64,000 bases of DNA from Cepaea nemoralis (Eukaryota; Mollusca; Gastropoda; Stylommatophora; Helicidae), in the NCBI GenBank assembly GCA_014155875.1, contig JACEFZ010027085.1, positions 110,134 through 174,133 of the forward strand, read 5' to 3'. The translations under genes and the position numbers were made by a program. Shown here in pieces: positions 13,290 through 24,800 of the stretch (position 1 is the first letter of the stretch; each line of letters starts with the position of its first letter). Below the pieces are notes generated by a model that saw nothing but the letters and a program-made list of their open reading frames with translations, ran no database searches and was not told the DNA's origin.

Positions 13290-13690
13290 TTGATATGCTG
13301 TTTGCTCCTGCATTGCTTCATCTTCTTCCCGGGACATGGGGAAGTTTAGGGAAATGAACGAGCTGATAAACATACTGGCTCGCATCCCATGCAGATGGCC
13401 AGTCCATGGATGGTACCGATATCATTAATGCCATTATATAGACCTTTTATGCCAGTAAATCTGCATATTTGTCGACAATGAGAGACTTTGGAGTACAAAT
13501 TGGCACGGCCAGATGCGAGAGGTTCATCGGGAAAATGAAGGGTCTAGTCAACGAACACAAAACTGACACTATTAATCCGCAGGATGCTGGTGCATATGGT
13601 GGTGGTGGGGGTATGAGCATCAGTGGACATGTCCGGAGTGCAAGGACGATATCCCAACAAATAACTAACTATTCTTGCACGGGTCACGAA
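13290..13690 (+). pseudogene. LINE RNase H domain remnant
   Basis: The plus strand reads FFPGHGEV then GNERADK, the last active-site region of RNase H as found in I-like LINEs (canonical form PGHxGxxGNExAD). It is followed by decayed sequence. Confidence 0.6.
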
Positions 13691-14130
13691 AGGAAGACTG
13701 GCTCAAGATCTTCACGCGTCCCCCAGAGTTTGTCTCGACGGATCTCTTCTGTTGGCCAGATTTTTCCTCTGGTTGTCTGCCTGGTGAAGTCAGGATAGTC
13801 TTGTAGAACATGCTCTGGGGTTTTCTTGTTTGCAGTTGCATGAGGCAGAGTCACCTAATGGGTGGGGATGTGTCTAAGTCTTCAAGTCTGAAGATTCTTT
13901 CCTGCGTGTTTCTGCCAAGCTCATTCATGCGGTCGTGCTCTGGTCTGCAGGTGTCGCTTTCTGTCTTCCAATTCATTCCCAAAGATTTCGTTTGTAGAAT
14001 TTTTACGTTCCTGAAGCACCGGCACGGATACGACAGCTCAAGTTTTCCAACAGCCTTTGTTAGGTCGTCTGCCTTTTCATTACAGTCAGCAGTGATTCTC
14101 GAAGTGGTTATTTATTTTTATCTAATTCTT
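13690..14130 (-). pseudogene. I-like LINE C-terminal region, reverse orientation
   Basis: The minus strand gives CDTCRPEHDRMNEL, then HVLQDYPDFTRQTTRGKIWP and DKLWGTREDLEPVFLS. These resemble the segment following RNase H in I-clade elements (a His/Cys motif, then a WP...L...LYG..EDL-type run). It lies head to head with the next element. Confidence 0.6.
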
Positions 14131-14369
14131 ACTTTCGAAGGTTCCGGTCAAGATGGTGGCGGGCAATTGTGTTGTATTGTGGCCTCTCTTTTTTTCACAT
14201 AGGAGATGGATATGTTCATCTCTTGCGTGTAATTTGTGTGCCAGGATGTAAAACCACAAGTTTCTTCTCAAGATCTTCGCCGATGCTACGGAGTTCGTTC
14301 GTGCATCCGAGCGAAGCAATACTTGAGTGAATTTTCGCAGCGTGTGTGTTTCTGTGGTGTCGATTTATT

Positions 14370-15165
14370 TCAACATGGCGGAACAGCGTTTGTACTCGAT
14401 GGGAAGGGCTGTCAACCTAACAAGGCGAATCGGGCGACGGGGAGGCCGTAAGCGACAAGGTAAACGAGGTTGGGCAAGGCGTTTTAGACTCAAATGTGAC
14501 CGTCTGGGCCTCAGGAATACTCGTATTTTATATTGGAATTGTGCCAGCGTAAAACGAGGCGCCCCTATTCTGGAAAACCTGGTATACAGGAACGAAATTG
14601 TAGAGCTTCAGGAGACGAGACTGGGTGATCATTTACTCTAAATTGCTGGCTTCAATTGTTTCTACAACAGGCAAAACCTGGGAATGGCGATTCTCATTCG
14701 TGACAGTATGGTGGCTTCAGATCTAGATATGTCCACGTGGGACAGTGGCCACATACAAATACAGGCGGTTAGAGTTCAGTCCGGTCTACCATTCATGTTG
14801 GATAATGTTTATGCCCGTAACGCCAGTGTGGATTCTAAGTGGCAGTGCTCAAGTGACATATTACTATTAGGTCATGAGAGAAATGTTATTTTCTGTGGCG
14901 ATTTCAATGCTAAAGTCAGATCATGGGGAAACATTTCCCCCAACACACAGAGACCTGGTTTGTATCAACAGTGGCTGTGTCACAGGACAGCAAGTCGTCC
15001 AGGTGATGCGGGCAGTGTTATTGATCTGGCGCTGGTTTCTCCTTCACTCACTACAGTGTGTAGATGGAGTGTCCTAGGGTACCACGGCGACTACCTCCCT
15101 TGCAGCATATTGGCAGAGAAAGGCAGAATCAGGCGGCACAAGTCAACGGTCAAGACTTTCCAGTA
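14370..15165 (+). pseudogene. LINE AP-endonuclease domain
   Basis: Two frames interrupted by one stop at 14639 read RILYWNCASVKRG, ENLVYRNEIVELQETRLGD, then after the stop GFNCFYNRQNLGMAILIRD, NVIFCGDFNAKVRSWG and SVIDLALVSPSL. The N, E (QETR), D (GDFNA) and late D (SVIDL) residues of the APE-type nuclease are recognisable. This is the 5' part of a single I-like LINE that continues with RT and RNase H to 17212. Confidence 0.8.
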
Positions 15166-16262
15166 AGATGGTACAGGGAAAGATGTGATGAGTAAAATAA
15201 AGCAGACAAGAGCAGGAAAAAAAAAAGCTGAAAGCAGCTATCTTGGTGGAATTTTGAAGTGGAAAAGGCCTGGGTGGATAAGCGTAGTGCTGTAAGGAAA
15301 TGGCAAAATGCTATGAAGAACAGAGTTGCCCATTCTAGTCCCTGCATGCACTTAGAAAGAGAGATGCACACAAAAGCAAGCTACTTTAAAAAAAAAAACT
15401 GGTTACAGTGGTTAAAAGTGAAAAATGGGCAGAAGTATGTCAAAGAGTAAGCACAGACAAGTCACTGAAATTGTTCTGGCGACTACATAAAAGCATGAGT
15501 GGTGTAGTCAAGAATAAGAGTATTCCTAGCTTCCAAGGTGCTGACCTCATCTGGCAGAGGACTGACGAGAACAAGAACAAAGCCCTCTTTGAACGCTATC
15601 TAGAGCAGAGGAACCATGAGAGGCCAAAATCTTGCCAAGGAGGCTACCTCAGATAGGTGCAAGCCCAGAACATTTCGGATGAAGACACAGTGATGGTGAA
15701 AGAGATCAAGGCTGTGCTTCGACGATCAGAAAACAGCGCTCCAGGGCCAGATGGCATAAGATATGACGACATCAATATGTGTACCGACAATGAGCTAGAG
15801 AAACTAGCAGATAGGAAGTGCTAGCATCAAGGGGGAGTGGTTACACAGCTGATTCCCTTGCTGAAGCCTGGCAAAGATCACACAAAAATCCAGGGATATC
15901 GAGTAATAACCATGCAGAATACAATAGCAAGCTGCTGGAGAAGTTAATTGCCAGAAAAATATCAAGCCAGCTAGAGAGGCAAGGTGTTTTCTCACCTACC
16001 CTGGGAGGGTACCGTCCAAAAATAGAAACCTGGACCAATGTAGCAGTTTTTGCCCATGATGACTATGAAGGTTTCCACTCAGGCATTAAAACATTTGCTG
16101 CAGCGATTGATCTTGAGGACGCGTACAACAGAGTACCATTGGATTTGTTACTGCATCACCTTCTTAGACTCAAGATAAGTCCTTTCCTCCTTAATTGAAT
16201 CGCTGCAGCCCTCTTCCAACAGAAAGTAATTTTTAGATGTGGCAGTTGGACTTCGGAACCAA
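15166..16262 (+). pseudogene. LINE reverse-transcriptase domain (fingers and palm), broken
   Basis: Pieces in shifting frames include SAPGPDGIRYDDIN (finger motif), IPLLKPGKD, and AAAIDLEDAYNRVPLDLLL, the first catalytic aspartate block. The FADD box is not seen, because the sequence stops at an inserted mariner fragment. Frameshifts and stops make it inactive. Confidence 0.78.
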
Positions 16263-16271
16263 CAACAATAC

Positions 16272-16555
16272 GAGGGTAAGTTAATAAGTAAGTCACAAAT
16301 GGCTGTAGAAAACTAACTAAATATGATAACAACTTGAAACCAGTTTATTTTTATACATACATTGTCCTTTTATTTCTCAACATAATTTCCACCAACATTG
16401 ATGCACTTATCCCATCGTTTTATCAGTCCTCCCAAACTGGCTGCATAGAAATGTGTGTTCACTTGAGGACTTAGAACCTGGCGAGGAGTGGGTACAAGTG
16501 CCAACAGAGTTCTGTATATCCTTTTCAGTGTGCATCCAACTATATATAACAACTA
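16272..16555 (-). mobile_element. Mariner-like 3' fragment inserted in the LINE
   Basis: It begins with the mariner-type end ACGAGGGTAAGTTAATAAG. The minus strand encodes LGGLIKRWDKCINVGGNYVEK split here as LGGLIKRWDKC and INVGGNYVEK, the typical mariner transposase C-terminus. It separates the RT and RNase H parts of the host LINE. Confidence 0.72.
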
Positions 16556-17212
16556 CACAGATGGGACGGTTGTCCGAGGAGTGAGAAATTCATGGGCCCT
16601 TACGGCTCAGGCCTGAGGGAAAATTATGAAGGAAGAGTCTGGCGCTTTTGCTTTGATCACAATCAGCCTGACTATGGAAGTCATAGCAGTAACTAAAGCA
16701 ATAACATGACTCGAGACACAGACATTCGATCAGGCATGTGTCCTTAATGACTCAATGTGTATGCTCAGGAGGATAGAGATGGAATGGGTCCTAAGAGAGT
16801 GGCTGTTGTCTCTGGAGCGGTCTCGACTGGCAAAGATTAGTTTCATCTTCGTGCCAGGACATGCGGGTGTACAAGGTAATGAGCACTGTGGAAGGTGGAC
16901 GATCCATGGAGCAGGCAGACATTCTGAATGCTCTATGAGAAGTAATTCATATACGAGAACCAAGCGATGACTGGGAATCTACAACCATGGTCAGGCTGCG
17001 ATAACAGCAAGTTAAAAGAGGTGTGGCCAAACAAGAACACTATGCAGGAAGCCAAAGAAGAGTAATAAACCAACACAGAACTGGTGTCGTGAGCCCCTAC
17101 ACGCTGCGAAATTTGCTGATGAGGGGATCTGAGCACATATGGAATGAATGGTTTGATGTGCAATGAGGATGATCTGTTGTCTAACTAACTAACTAACTAT
17201 CTAACTAATTTT
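16556..17212 (+). pseudogene. LINE RNase H domain and 3' tail
   Basis: After the mariner insertion the LINE resumes: NNYTDGTVVRGVRNSWA (first RNase H aspartate), SLTMEVIAVTKAIT, then FVPGHAGVQGNEH (last active-site region). It ends at 17180-17212 in a (CTAA)n tail. Tetranucleotide tails fit I-like LINEs, as in the (AATC)n tails near 55300 and 61540. Confidence 0.78.
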
Positions 17213-17394
17213 TACTAATATTATCGTTGTAATACTTTACACTGTGATTTCCGTTTGCCGGATTTGCTTTCGTTGCAAGGTATGTATTTTTCACAGGAGT
17301 CACACATACATGAACCATTTCATTACTTCTCTCATCTATAGATGTTGCTTCATACCAGCAGCCATGACTGCCATCCCTTTCACAAGGCTTTATT

Positions 17395-17650
17395 ATTACA
17401 ATGTTAATGTGTTGGATTGCCGGTCTCCCAGGTCAAGGGGTTAGCAGCTTTCTCAGTAACCCCGAACACTCTCGTGGTTGGCGTGAGCGCACAAGTATTG
17501 GAAGCGGTTCAAGTCGCGCCAGTGACGTATGAGAGTATGGAACCGGTCGCTCAGAAAGTCGTGGCGTGCTGATGAGCGTAATCTTAGCCTAGGAATCAAC
17601 ATGCAGCTGATGTTGACTGCAATATTCTGAAACAGAATGGAAACGCGGAA
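17395..17650 (+). mobile_element. tRNA-derived SINE, family A
   Basis: It carries a promoter B box (GGTTCAAGTC), then the family body with GGTCGCTCAGAAAG and CGTAATCTT. It is diverged and ends in an A-rich stretch near 17650. Confidence 0.6.
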
Positions 17651-17659
17651 TAAAAAAAA

Positions 17660-18000
17660 TAAATAAATGTAGGATTGTTCACCCAGGACATGCTGGTATT
17701 GTGGGAAACGAGCAGGTGGACAGTCTGGCTGGGTCTGCACAGCTCGGTGGGGTATTGGTGTATGATAAGGCAAATGTTGTCTGAGGACCTTTGGGATTGT
17801 TTGTATAGTGCAGGAGAACAAGTAGATTATCACAGTCTGGGGAGAAAGATGCAGCTGGAAATGACCAGAGGACCCGGCTGACACTCAGGAATCAGAGTAA
17901 AGGTCAGACTGACACATAATCAAACTGTTACTGGTATCATTAGTATTGTGACTCTTTGCTGGCTGTTGAAGATGAGAGCGGAGCAAATATGGGTATGTCA
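17660..18000 (+). pseudogene. LINE RNase H fragment
   Basis: The plus strand reads VHPGHAGIVGNEQVDSLAG and then AQLGGVLVYDKANVV, followed by decayed sequence. It is closely related to the RNase H copies at 54739 and 60122. Confidence 0.72.
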
Positions 18001-18109
18001 CGAGTCATGTCAGTTCTTAACTCAACACTTTAATGCATTTCTGGCTAAGGTATTCTCATTTATTCGCACAATTTTTTCCGTGTGTGTGTGTGTTTTTTTT
18101 TTTTCCTCA

Positions 18110-18310
18110 TATTCCTTACAGGATGTATTTTTCAGCTCCTTTTGATGTACTAGGCAAGATTACTCTCAGTAGTTTGCCATTGCTTTCTGACCAACCGGCT
18201 CACATACCCTGTAAGTTATCAACGCAGGCAAGATTATTCTCAGTAGTTTGCCATTGCTTTCTGACCAACCGGCTCACATACCCTGTAAGTCATCAACGCG
18301 ACGAGAACTG
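18110..18310 (-). mobile_element. SINE family A, reverse, with internal duplication
   Basis: The complement of the family A body appears twice: a segment of about 78 bp containing GTTTGCCATTGCTTTCTGAC starts near 18168 and again near 18246. Confidence 0.65.
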
Positions 18311-18439
18311 CTACCGATTCTCGCGCAGGTTACATTACTCACGAGAATATACTGGATTACAGAGAAAGACGTTAACTCCTAAACCAGGGAAACCGGATGT
18401 TTCTGTGTTAAAATGTGATAAATTAAAAGAACGGTTTTA

Positions 18440-19025
18440 CTGACTTCGTTGTTTGATTTATCAATGCTCCAGATTAATTTCCCAGGAAGTAAATATGGCT
18501 GATGTGCTACCGATCACATTACAGATCGAGTGCTCAATTATGGGGACAGGTCCAAATACCTGATATGACTTAACTGATTCAGTGCCATGGGATGATTAAC
18601 CATCTTAAACCACTCCCCGTATCTGCCATGGGCTTATATATATCACCAAAATGTTGTCATTGAGTTATAATACATCATCTCTGTTACCATATTAACAACT
18701 TGTAAGTCATAACCGTGACACACCCCTACTTCCCATTTTCTGCCAACCATTTTTGTTTGGCACTGTATCTGTTAAGGCTTAGAAAATGATCCTTTAATTG
18801 TTTACTTAAAGGTTCACTGCACAATTAAGTAATACAGTCTAGTTTACTTTCCAGTGCACTTGTTATCTCAATTCTTTCTCTGTGTGTGTGTGTGTGTGTG
18901 TGTGCGCACGCTTGCTTTTTATACATCTGTACACTAGAATTTTGTCTTCAGAACACTGAGATAGGAGAGGAGTGGTCAGAATGCCTGTGGAAAAGTCAGA
19001 CTTGTGCAGGATCATGATAATATTG
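18440..19025. other. No recognisable gene
   Basis: Apparently unique sequence with a short (TG)n run at 18877-18904. No coding or RNA feature seen. Confidence 0.5.
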
Positions 19026-19029
19026 GATC

Positions 19030-19160
19030 GGGAATGCAGCAATTGGCTGGCAGGCTGCACTGAATGGGATGTGCAACAGTTGATTTACGACAATGTAATC
19101 ATCTACACGGATGGCTCTGTTCTAAGAGGTCAAAGAAGTGCCTGAGGGTTCATGGCGAAG
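19030..19160 (+). pseudogene. LINE RNase H N-terminal scrap
   Basis: The plus strand reads DVQQLIYDNVIIYTDGSVLR then GQRSA, a stop, and GFMAKD. YTDGS is the first catalytic aspartate motif of RNase H. It is cut off by the minisatellite that follows. Confidence 0.6.
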
Positions 19161-20850
19161 GATACCACATCACATACATAAAACATAAGAGAGGACTCTC
19201 ACATAAGGATACCACTTCAACTATATAAAACATAAGAGATGACTCTCACATAAGGATATCATATCACACACATAAAACATAAGAGATGACTCTCACATAA
19301 GGATACCACTTCAACTATATAAAACATAAGAGATGACTCTCACATCAGGATACCATATCACACACATAAAACATAAGAGATGACTCTCACATAAGGATAC
19401 CATATCATATACATAAAACATAAGAGATGACTCTCACATAAGGATACCACTTCAACTATATAAAACATAAGAGATGACTCTCACATAAGGATACTATATC
19501 ACACACATAAAACATAAGAGATGACTCTCACATAAGGATACCATATCACACACATAAAACATAAGAGATGACTCTCACATAAGGATACCATATCACATAC
19601 ATAAAACATAAGAGATGACTCTCACATAAGGATACCACTTCAACTGTATAAAACATAAGAGATGACTCTCACATAAGGATACCATATCACACACATAAAA
19701 CATAAGAGATGACTCTCACATAAGGATATCATATCACATACATAAAACATAAGAGAAGACTCTCACATAAGGATATCATATCACACACATAAAACATAAG
19801 AGATGACTCTCACATAAGGATATCATATCACACACATAAAACATAAGAGATGACTCTCACATAAGGATACCATATCACTTACATAAAACATAAGAGAAGA
19901 CCTCACATAAGGATATGATATCACATACATAAAACATAAGAGATGACTCTCACATAAGGATACCATATCACATACATAAAACATAAGAGAAGACTCTCAC
20001 ATAAGGATACCATATCACACATAAAACATAAGAGATGACTCTCACATAAGGATATCATATCACATACATAAAACATACGAGAAGACACATAAGGATATCA
20101 TATCACATACATAAAAATAAGAGAAGACATATAAGGATATCATATCACACACATAAAAATAAGAGATGACTCTCACATAAGGATATCATATCACACATAA
20201 AAATAAGAGATGACTGTCACATAAGGATATCATATCACATACATAAAACATAAGACTCTCACATAAGGATATCATATCACATACATAAAACATAAGAGAA
20301 GACATAAGGATATCATATCACATACATAAAACATAAGAGATGACTCTCACATAAGGATACCATATAACACACATAAAACAGAGATGACTCTCACATAAGG
20401 ATACCATATCACACACATAAAACATAAGATATGACTCTCACATAAGGATATCATATCACATACATAAAACATAAGAGATGACTCTCACATAAGGATACCA
20501 TATCACACACATAAAACATAAGAGATGACTCTCACATAAGGATATCATATCACATACATAAAACATAAGAGAAGACTCTCACATAAGGATATCATATCAC
20601 ATTCATAAAACATGAGATGACTCTCACATAAGCATACCACTTCGATATCATATCACATACATAAAAATAAGAGAAGACTCACATAAGGATACCATATCAC
20701 ATACATAAAACATAAGAGATGACTCTCACATAAGGATATCATATCACACTCATAAAACATAAGAGATGACTCTCACATAAGGATACCATATCACATACAT
20801 AAAAATAAGAGAAGACTCACATAAGGATACCATATCACATAAGCAAAGAC
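19155..20850. repeat. 47 bp minisatellite array, roughly 36 units
   Basis: The unit contains ATAAGGATACCATATCAC, ACATAAAACATAAG and AGATGACTCTCAC. Period is 47 bp, with shortened units toward the right end and a recurrent variant (CACTTCAACTATATAAAAC) in the left half. No reading frame persists through it. Confidence 0.95.
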
Positions 20851-20879
20851 ACAACTATTATGATTTTTAACTGTACATG

Positions 20880-20885
20880 TTTATT
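20880..20885 (-). terminator. Candidate PRPF18 polyadenylation hexamer
   Basis: AATAAA on the minus strand, about 0.9 kb past the PRPF18 stop codon and just after the minisatellite. It is the first such hexamer I noticed downstream. The intervening 3' region holds a LINE fragment, so use of this site is a guess. Confidence 0.3.
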
Positions 20886-21109
20886 TACAATTTTCTCTTG
20901 TACAAGAATTGTTTGGCTAACACAAATGATAAAAGTGCCATTTTCTAGTTATCAGTGGCTGTGAGGGCATGACAAAGTAAATGACAAAGTAAATAAGAAT
21001 CAGAAGCCGAGGCCAATTAAAAAAAACATCTGAGAGCTCATGGTTAAGTCTCATGTCATCTTATTCCTCTTGTACCTTGAGGTGTCGAAATGAAGTATAA
21101 ACAGTGGGA

Positions 21110-21740
21110 GAGTGCCCGCTTATGGGCTTCATGCATCAAGATTACCACAGACTCTGCTAATTCCCTCTGTCTACCGTTTACATGGCTGGTCTCTTCTTCT
21201 GCTTCCATTTGGTCTGTACATCATTGCTTGTTGTGGTATGCTATTAGTTGGTAACCTAGTTACATGGCCAAACCATTTGACTTGCTGCCTTCTAATAAAA
21301 TCTAGCGCTGCTATAATCCCCACTTGAGTCCTGATTTCTTCAGTTTTGATTTTCTCCCTTCTTGATACATTGAGTATTCTTCTCAGGAATCTCATTTCTG
21401 TTGTGATTTTTCTTTTCCCTTTTTCTGTAAATGTCGAGGTTTGGCATTGGTAGCATAGAGCTGGAGGAAGATTTTGTAAAGTGCTTTCTTAGCAACTATT
21501 GATACGTGTTTGTTCTTTAGCATTGGTGCCATTTGTCCAATGAGTTGATTTACCATATTGCATCTATTTTCAATCTCGTCTTCTGATTTGCCATTTGATG
21601 ATATTACACTTCCTAAGTTCTTGACGCTCATTACTTGTTTCAGGAGGTGTTTGTTTAGATAAATCCATGGTAAATTTAGTTTGCCCGTTAATATCTGCTT
21701 TCTTTCTGTCTTCTGTCCCGCCATGAGAGACGATCACTAC
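21110..21740 (-). pseudogene. LINE reverse-transcriptase C-terminal fragment
   Basis: The minus strand encodes KNLGSVISSNGKSEDEIENR and LIGQMAPMLKNKHVS, then after a frame change FLRRILNVSRREKI and WFGHVTRLPTNSIPQQ. This is the late RT and thumb of an RTE-like LINE. It begins only about 60 bases after the PRPF18 stop and runs in the same direction, so it may form part of that gene's 3' untranslated region. Confidence 0.72.
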
Positions 21741-21798
21741 TAATTAACTGAGCCAATCGTCTGCTTCCTCTACAATTATAATCTGAGGCGCTGGAAAC

Positions 21799-21897
21799 TC
21801 ATGAGGATGAATTGGTGGAAGGTCGAAGGAAGTTGTAACTGCGGGATGGATCTGTTGGGAAGAGCATCTGGCACTGTGTCATCAGTCGCTTCACTGC
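21799..21897 (-). CDS. PRPF18: PRPF18 coding exon 10 and stop (residues 315-346)
   Basis: After acceptor CTCGTGCAG it encodes [18 protein letters not shown], matching human GLKRLMTICQKHFPTDPS. It then diverges: [14 protein letters not shown] and TGA, six residues longer than the human tail CVEYNAL region. Confidence 0.92.
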   Translation of the reverse strand, partial: AVKRLMTQCQMLFPTDPSRSYNFLRPSTNSSS

Positions 21898-24800
21898 CTG
21901 CACGAGAAAACAAAGCTGGTCATTACAATTCTGTGACTGTTACATTACACACAACAGGCAAATCTGGCATGTTCAGCAACAATTAAATAAAAATTGTCAC
22001 ATAAATGACATCCAATGCTGTATCTGTCTGCTGCACTATGTGGAAATAAACACGTTCAGATCATCATTATCCAATAACTTGCCAACTGGTGTGGGCGATC
22101 ATGCCCCTTCACAAAATGAGATTGACGGCATGGATCAATTCGTGTGTTGACTCCCTTCCATGCCACAACACAAGACTGTCAAGAATTTTCTCACGCTGTT
22201 TTCCTCTATCTCTCTTTCCACAAATACTTCCAGTTGTCACATGTTCCAGTCTTTGTCTTCTCAAAACCTGGCCAAACAAATTATAACTGCTTCTTTCTGA
22301 TGTTTGTGATAAGTTGTCTTTGCGACCTAGCTTTCCTCAATATGTCCAGATTGCTCATGATGATGATGATGATGATGATCCATGCTCTGTCGGCATCATG
22401 GCTTAGAGATTAATGAATGCAATTTCACAATCCCAACATACTGGGTTCCAGGGCAGCCGCAGGCGACTTGGGAGCAGATCACCTTGCTTTGATGTTCACA
22501 ATCGTATGAGTGTCAGAAGTTCAGAAAACAATGGTAAACTGATGAACATAAAATTGTCTAGAAAATCATAAACAGCTAAGAAATGCTGGGGTTGATTGAC
22601 ATGATTGACAGATGAAGGGCATGTAACTAACTTTACCCTCTGCATCATAATAAAATATCAATGTTTAATTTTAAATAACTTTGTTTTAATGATGTATCTA
22701 TCCTCTGCACCAAGTTTCTAACACACAACACAAATCATACCATTTGTGGCTTACTATAGCAAAATTTAATGCAATGGTCAGGATGTTATGCTGACAATGG
22801 CTAAGCACGGTCGGACGAGAGTTGGATGTAAGCTCTTGGCATTCGCTATGGGAGGGAAAGACTCACCCCCGTAATCTTTCGTACACTCGGCTATAAAGTT
22901 TTATGTCCCTAAAACTTCACACACACACACCACAGATTCCTGCTACTACAGGCTTCGATTGTATTTGTAATATCTGAATTAGACAACTGCTGTGGTGAAG
23001 GGGCTATGACTGCAAATTTGCAATCCCTTGAACGAAATACAGCTGCTGGCGATTTGGAAGCAGATCGCCATGCGCTGGTTTTTATACAAAGGTATGAGTG
23101 CTGGTCGTTCAGAAAACAATGCCAAACTCAACGTAAACTTGCCAAGAAATTACAAGCAGTTAAAACAATGCTGGAATTGACTGCCAAGTCCTGTAAAGCA
23201 TATGCAATTAACTTTTGTTGATTTTACTATAGGTTGTATCTATTGTTGTGGAAATCATGCATTTTCCTTGACAGTTTCTTGTCAAATGTGGCAAGAACTC
23301 CCAAGAATTAGTGAAACGGTGACATTGTTTAACTGTTTCAGTGATAATTAACATATGGTCATAACATCATCAGGATAAAATCTATGATAACCACACACAA
23401 ACTTACAAGTTCATCTGAACATTACCTGAATGTACTTCCTCTGTGTTTCATCATCAGGATAAAATTTATGTTAACGACACACAAACTTGCGACAAGTTCA
23501 CCTTAACATTACCTGAATGTACTTCTTCTGTTGTGTTTCATCATCAGGATAAAATCTATGATAACCACACACAAACTTGCGACAAGTTCACCTTAACATT
23601 ACCTGAATGTACTTCCTCTGTTGTGTTTCATCATCAGGATAAAATCTATGATAACCACACACAAACTAGCGACAAGTTCACCTTAACATTACCTGAATGT
23701 ACTTCCTCATCAGGATAACATCTATGATAACCACACACAAACTTGCGACAAGTTCACCTTAACATTACCTGAATGTACTTCCTCTGCGTTTCATCATCAG
23801 GATAAAATTTATGATAACCACACACAAACTTGCGACAAGTTCATCTTAACATTACCTGAATATACTTCCTCTGTGTTTCATCGTTCAACACGTGAGCCAC
23901 ATATCGGGATGAAATCTTTTCTCGGCCGGTACGAGCATGGATACCCACCATGGTAACACCAATCGGCCAGGGGGCATTCCCAATGGCCATTTCTAGATAT
24001 GCATCATTAGCCTGGTAAATATTACAAAATTAAAAACAATATATTTCCTTACTGAATTTACATATAGACATTATAAACAACATATTGCACAATTTCTTGC
24101 CTGGAATATTTTGCTGCATCTTGTCAGGTGCATACTGCAGAGTTATACAAGGGGCGCTTAAAATGAAAACCTTAAAAATTGTGTTTTGTTTGGTGAATAT
24201 ATTCTGATAAAGAAAAGAACAAATGTATCATTTTTTAATTTTGTCACCACTGTGTTCAATGCAAGTCCTCCAGTGCCAATAAAGTATTTGGATTCCTGTA
24301 AAAAGAAAAACTTCTCTTGGTCATGTGTGTAACCACTCATGCACCACCTGCTGTACCTCTTCACTGGACCAAACAGTTTTGAAAATTCCTGCTCCACTCA
24401 TACACTTGCTGGACTGACAGGCATGCATCATCATATTAGACCTTTGTTCGTTGATGAATTTCTATAGGTTTCAATCCGTCACTGATTTAAAAAAAAAAAA
24501 AAAACTGATAAAAGAACGCTGCTCCTCTTTGATGCCTGAAAAAAGTGTGGCAGCCATCTTTAAACTGTCCTTATGACGTCCCCATGTTCATCTGCACTGT
24601 GATGTCACATGCTGAACACTCTTGACATCCTTAACAACAATACTGACAGGTTACAAGACAATGGCATGGTTACTGTAATTTCTATCATGACAAGTTACAA
24701 GACAATGGCATGGTTACTGTAATTTCTATCATGACAAGTTACAAGACAATGGCATGGTTACTGTAATTTCTATCACACTTTTCAGGTTTTCATCTGAAGC

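Noticed and set aside
13170..13385. Minus-strand 71-codon frame with MSREEDEAMQEQ
   Set aside because: The plus strand here reads as a decayed RNase H (PGHGEV, GNERADK), which explains the segment better.
19155..20850. Possible CRISPR array
   Set aside because: Units are contiguous 47 bp repeats without unique spacers, in a eukaryotic setting.
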